From Rhizopus arrhizus (Eukaryota; Mucoromycota; Mucoromycetes; Mucorales; Rhizopodaceae), in contig JAKZZE010000026.1 of NCBI GenBank assembly GCA_024220505.1, positions 620,001 to 684,000 on the forward strand: 64,000 nucleotides of DNA. Reading direction: 5' to 3'. Positions 59,541-64,000 of the stretch are shown piece by piece. The stretch's first letter is position 1. Every line of letters starts with the position of its first letter. The position numbers and the translations under genes were made by a program. Under the pieces are notes generated by a model. That model was not told where the DNA came from. It saw only the letters and a program-made list of their open reading frames with translations, and ran no database searches.

Positions 59541-61250
59541 ATATGGGTTTGCACCTTCATTTCGCGAGCTTTTTCCGCTTTCCTAAACTTTTACTATATT
59601 TGGAAAACAATTCAACACTCGTCTTAGATTTTTTAGCTACAAAACAACAACAGCTACAACTTCAATTCGACATTTATTATCATCAACCAATGCCTATAGA
59701 CTCCAATAGTCTTCAGGGATCAGCAAACCATCCTTTGTCGACAGAGGAAGTTGATTCTCTTCTCTCAACTTTTAGTAAAGAGCGTAAACGCTTAATATGT
59801 CCAAACTGTAATCAACAAGGTCACTTCCGACGACATGGTTCTACCAAGTCGGATCCACCACACCTCCTGTTCCGCTGCGTTAGCTGTGGCAAATGCTTTC
59901 AGGCAGCATCAATGAAGCATATCATTCACGATTCATGTCAAGAACAATCGCAAATTCAGGCACCGACAGACATGGAACAAACTAGATCTTTCCAAGAAAA
60001 CAACAATACGCACACTCCAACAACTCACAGCAGTCAAGACGACTTTTAAACTCTCCTTGATACCATCCAACACTTGATACAAGAACTTCAACAGGAAATA
60101 GAAGAAATTAATAGCCTTCGCTCTCAAACTGATAAACTCTAGCAACAACTTTTACAACAAAATCAAACTGTGGATCCCTTTCCCAGTTTAAATCAACAAC
60201 CCCTCATCGAAACCCCGAAGCTATGACACAGATGAGTAACATCGAATCCGCTCCCTGGCACGAGCCTGCTAAGCTACAACGTATTAAGGACAATCTATTT
60301 GCAAGTCGTAACCAAAGACGCATACAGCGCCAAGAGGCTGCTGCACGCTTCCTTCAGCCACCATCAGACAACCAAGGATTCCAATATATTTACGTTCTTA
60401 CGAAGGCTAGAGTTCCAATCGGACAGGTTAGATCCCGTTTGCGAAAGCTTGACATTAATAACAACCGAATCCTTGACATACATTATCCTGACCGAAACAT
60501 CTTGGCCCTATTGGTTCATAATGACTATGCTGCTGAACTGCGATAACAACTTCAGCGATTCAAAATTACCATCAAAGATGACTTTGACCCTTGTAGTCCC
60601 CAAAATCTTAGGGATCCTAAATACGCAAATTTACCAGTAGAAGAACGTACAAACCGCGCTTTTATGCACCATTGCGACCGTATGGAACGCGCATTACAGT
60701 TCATAAGAGTACCCGTCAAGTATGCTGCTGCCTGCCATTTCTTCTCAAAAGGATGGATTAGCCAAAAGAAACTTTTAGACATCATTCCAACGAGACACCC
60801 AAGACACCAAGAATTAGTAGATGATCTATTCTACTCAGAGGATGATCAAATGAGCACAACTAATGAACATGATGATAATCACAGTTCCTCAAATAACGCC
60901 AACAGCTCCCAACGTAGCATTGATTTTGATATTTAATGAAGATCCTTTGTCGTTCCTTTTAAATCTCCTTCCAACAAAACTTCCTCGCTCAAGTCGTACA
61001 GTTACCCCTTGGACCCTTCGTTGGCCAACCATATGTTCAATACTATTTGAACTGGATCTTTACAACCATATAGACACTTGTACAAGACCTCCACATGGGC
61101 AGCTCCTTCTAAATTGGCTCTTAAAGCATTAAGGATGTTACTATTTCTAAATACTGTCCTATTGACCTTTTTTACCTTTGATCCCGAAGGGTTTTTTAGC
61201 CTCTCATTACTCTACTTCATATTGAACTAGTCCGGGCGAACAGATGTGAT
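59541..61250 (+). mobile_element. Internally deleted LINE: ORF1 joined to the end of ORF2
   Basis: A degenerate ORF1 runs from about 59543 to 60936. It has a zinc-ribbon-like pair CPNCNQQGHFRRHG and CVSCGKCF (59797-59903), a coiled coil (LIQELQQEIEEINSLRSQ) after an in-frame TAA at 60047, then from 60223 an RNA-binding-like region (GFQYIYVLTKARVPIGQVRS; DIHYPDRNILALLVHNDY) with another stop at 60544. Directly after ORF1, 60941-61132 encodes NEDPLSFLLNLLPTKL, TLRWPTICSILFELD and the final stop, which is the ORF2 C-terminus seen in copies A and B. The endonuclease and RT are missing. The order ORF1 then ORF2 end shows one internal deletion. Confidence 0.7.
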
Positions 61251-61274
61251 AAACACCCCGCGCTCAAATGGACT

Positions 61275-61905
61275 TTATAAATAAATAATCTTTAAAATTA
61301 AAAAAAAATATATATATATGGGTTTGCGCTGTGAGCAATCGTCGAATTTCTTGACTGAATATCTACAGAAACCTTTAAGGTCACTAATAAGAACATTTTT
61401 GCATGCGTCCCTTATATGCGAGGTTAAAGTTTCTTCTTTTAAGAGCGCTTCTCTTTTAAGCTTGCTTTTGCAGACTGACCAAAATTGTTCAATAGGATTC
61501 AATTCAGGGGAATAGGGTGGCAAATGAACACAGCCATAGCCACGGCTCTCAACGAAAAGTTTTATATCTTCGTGTTTGTGTATAGGTGCATTATTCATGA
61601 TTAGATAATAGCCTTTGTACTCTTCATGTTTATCCATAATATCTGGCGTACTCTCAATAAAGTTAAAATAATGACCAGTTACTGTACCGAATGTTCTTTT
61701 TGCACCATCCATAATTCCTTTGTCTTCTTTATTGCTTTCTAGCTTTCTCTTTTTTGACTGAACAACTTTGGGAATCCTAACTTTTGATTTTTTTATTTTT
61801 CTTGTCTTATTTTTTAATTGGTCAGTGCATGAAATTCTAATTTTTTCTTGGCTCATTTTTATTTTTTTGAGTGCACTAAATCTTTTGAAGTGTCCGGAAA
61901 TAGTG
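61275..61905 (-). pseudogene. Truncated IS630/Tc1-like (DDE) transposase relic
   Basis: The minus frame 61275-61856 (193 codons) keeps GTVTGHYFNFIESTPDIMDK, then YLIMNNAPIHKHED where related transposases have Asp in place of the first paired Asn, and the last catalytic Glu in LPPYSPELNPIEQFW. The first catalytic Asp and the DNA-binding domain are missing; the N-terminal 60 residues are Lys-rich and read as an internally shortened segment. The terminal sequence lies at 61860-61905. It is inactive. Confidence 0.7.
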
Positions 61906-63014
61906 TTTGAACATCAAAACAAGTCAATAATGCTGGATTCGAAATTTACAAAAGGAAACTTTTTCCCGATATGGACATATATCGGAGAAAGTTACAAAAG
62001 AAACAATAAGATCAAAAAAATTATTATCGGAGAATAAAGTGCGGCTGGAAAGCCTATAACCACATCCAAGCCAACGGTAATTGTGTTAGGAACGACATAC
62101 AACTGTCAATGTTAATTCTGAAGTTATACAAATAATTTCAGAGAAACCAGAATGTGAAGATTAATGGATCTCGAGCATTATAAAGCACATCGAACAAAAA
62201 TTAAAATTGAAGAGGATAATACTTAGGAGATCGCGAAGTAAATAGCTGCCAGAGCTAAAGCGACGAAGATAAAAAAGAAAATAGCAACTACTAGAGACTT
62301 TTATAGAATACGTACGTCTGTAGGTTCAACAGTTGATCGATATTTTTTTTTTGAATAGAATTTAAAACCCGTTTCGATCCATTGATCTTAATAACTTAAT
62401 GAATTTTAATGAACATTGGAAAAGTAGTAATATATTTGTATTTTACTATACATAAGGAAAGGTACTTTAATATAATGTATGAATTACAGTCTTTTGATTA
62501 GTGTACCAATAATATTGATAGCAAAGTCATATCTCGGAAGGACCCTGGAATGGCTTTTAGATTACTATAAGCACTAGCTGCTTATTATCAAGAAAAACTT
62601 TCACATTTGCCTAAAAATACAATAACTTGACCAAAATCCCTCTGTTGGTCTTTAAAAGGAACAATATAGTAGTGAATACATACGCTTGTAACCTCTATTT
62701 TTTATAAGCTTTTAACGGAAGCCAGCTTGTATACAGGTTCAATGATCCATAACAATCTAGTACCCATGAAGCCCGTTCCTATTTAAGCAATACACCCCGC
62801 TGCTTATATAACCAGGAAAATGCGCAGATCTGGTTCCAAATATGTCACTACTGCGGCTTAGACATTGAGCTCTACTTTTTTTTTCTCTTTTTTTTAAAAA
62901 AAAGAAAAGAAAAAAAAAAGAGGTCAGATATCATTTAATCATCATCTTTCATAATTCTTAGAATCCTTTTATAAATCTGAGTATTATTTATTCTAATTTA
63001 TTGATAAAATAGCT
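61906..63014. other. Intergenic spacer with a T/A palindrome
   Basis: AT-rich, without recognised genes. At 62876-62925 a T-rich run (TTTTTTTTTCTCTTTTTTTT) is followed by its near reverse complement in A, and could fold as a long hairpin. The last 100 bp probably include the 3' end of the arabinanase transcript. Confidence 0.45.
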
Positions 63015-63953
63015 TTAATAAGCAATAGGCCATCCATTAGAATCCCAAGTTAGATAATTGATACCAAGCTTAGATGCATAATTATCTTTAGAATCATAGT
63101 AATGGTAGTATAATACATCGTTGTTGCCATCTCTGAATACACCTTGACCACCTACACCCCATATTCCTGATTGACCTTTAAGTAACTCTAGACCACCACC
63201 GCTTGTACATTTTACACCACCAGCATCAGTATAAGGACCCGTAATGCTCTTTGATCTGCAGACTCTTATATGATAAGGTTCACTACTCTTTTCCTTAACA
63301 TTGCCTGAGTTTACACAGCAGTTACCCCAGGATGTAAACAGATAGTACATGTTGTTATGTGTATAAATAAATGGTCCTTCCATAGCGTCCGGTGCAGATC
63401 TTTGAGCTATTAACTTGGGGGATGCACCTGATTTAACTTTACCAGTAGAATCTAATTCAACAATATAGATTCCACCATAAAATGAGCCAAAAGCTAACCA
63501 TAATCCACCCTTTAAATCTTTTACAAGATTAGGATCAATGGCATTGTAAGGACTTCCAGCTTTAGAACAAATTACTTGGCCTTTATTAGTCCATGAACCA
63601 GATTCAAGAGTTTTACTGGTAGCCATATAGATACAACTTTTTTGAGTTCCGAATGTAGACGTAGAATAGTATAACCAATATTCATTTCCATGTACAGAAA
63701 CATCTGGTGCCCATACATCTGTTGAGCCCATCCAAGGAACAGCACTTCCAGCGTTTTTAAAGTTCACTCTGTCGCTTGATTTTGTAATAGATACATCGTT
63801 GTGTGTTCCAAAAACGTAATAATTGCTGCCTCTTTTTATCATAGCAGGATCATGAACCAATATGTCTCCCTTAACAGCTCCTGGTTTAGGTGGCCATGCA
63901 TAAACGTTAGCAATAAATACACCCAATGCTAATGTCAATAAACTTTGCTTCAT
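63015..63953 (-). CDS. Secreted endo-1,5-alpha-L-arabinanase, glycoside hydrolase family 43
   Basis: An intact intronless frame of 312 residues. Residues 1-19 (MKQSLLTLALGVFIANVYA) form a signal peptide. The five-bladed propeller carries the GH43 acids: Asp35 in ILVHDPAM (base), Asp140 in YNAIDPNLV (pKa modulator) and Glu192 in DAMEGPFIY (acid). STDVWAPDV, GLWLAFGSFYGGI and GVGGQGVF are typical of arabinanases that cut the alpha-1,5 backbone of pectin-derived arabinan. It would act outside the cell on plant cell walls. Cys pairs (GNCCVN and others) fit a secreted protein. No neighbour is related. The start lies 47 bp from the window edge, so the promoter is cut off. Confidence 0.93.
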   Translation of the reverse strand: MKQSLLTLALGVFIANVYAWPPKPGAVKGDILVHDPAMIKRGSNYYVFGTHNDVSITKSSDRVNFKNAGSAVPWMGSTDVWAPDVSVHGNEYWLYYSTSTFGTQKSCIYMATSKTLESGSWTNKGQVICSKAGSPYNAIDPNLVKDLKGGLWLAFGSFYGGIYIVELDSTGKVKSGASPKLIAQRSAPDAMEGPFIYTHNNMYYLFTSWGNCCVNSGNVKEKSSEPYHIRVCRSKSITGPYTDAGGVKCTSGGGLELLKGQSGIWGVGGQGVFRDGNNDVLYYHYYDSKDNYASKLGINYLTWDSNGWPIAY

Positions 63954-64000
63954 TGTTATTTAGGTATAATAAGCTAAAGAGAGAAAATAAAATGAATAAA

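Noticed and set aside
63015..63953. Bacterial gene transfer for the intronless GH43 gene
   Set aside because: Absence of introns and similarity to bacterial arabinanases are not enough; GH43 enzymes are common in fungi and base composition matches the neighbourhood.

Overview
The window looks like nuclear DNA of an early-diverging fungus, most likely a Mucoromycota (Mucorales-like) species. The evidence is short GT-AG introns of 44-75 bp splitting conserved eukaryotic genes (uS9, uS19, a UBC4/5-type E2, dUTPase, pICln, C1D, forkhead, bHLH), very AT-rich spacers, and a transposon load of DIRS, Tc1/mariner and LINE types. There are no bacterial operons or Shine-Dalgarno sites. The species cannot be fixed from the sequence alone.

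Region by region. Bases 1-11,510 are a transposon graveyard. A Tc1/mariner transposase is cut by a solo LTR. Next comes a 5'-truncated DIRS retroelement (reverse transcriptase, RNase H, tyrosine recombinase, internal complementary region, right inverted repeat). It has been invaded by three Tc1-like elements of two families, and the last of these was itself invaded by three LTR-type elements. Removing each insert with its target duplication restores the host frame, so the order of insertion can be read directly. Bases 11,510-18,400 are mostly decayed spacer with another LTR-like repeat and a LINE reverse-transcriptase relic.

Bases 18,400-48,100 are gene-bearing. They hold a bHLH factor, ribosomal proteins uS9 and uS19, a UBC4/5 E2, a paraoxonase-like protein, a siderophore-type MFS transporter with a probable GC-AG intron, a glycosylated membrane protein of unknown role, a tiny serine palmitoyltransferase small subunit, pICln, a forkhead factor, a PhyH dioxygenase and a Ted1/Cdc1-like phosphoesterase with an in-frame stop. 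Between them lie decayed genes, including an intronless P1 stalk pseudogene. Bases 48,100-64,000 mix genes (dUTPase, C1D/Rrp47, a TPR-like protein, a secreted GH43 arabinanase) with LINE fragments, an IS630-like relic and a small inverted-repeat element.

The genes are independent housekeeping and regulatory units, not one pathway. uS9, uS19, C1D (exosome cofactor) and pICln (methylosome) all serve RNA or ribosome production. The most unusual content is four scattered, mostly decayed genes or fragments of multi-exon proteins. At least two carry PD-(D/E)XK-like motifs, and two (24.6-26.1 kb and 50.9-51.5 kb) are clearly copies of one family. They behave like a lineage-specific dispersed gene family and are the best candidate here for something poorly described.
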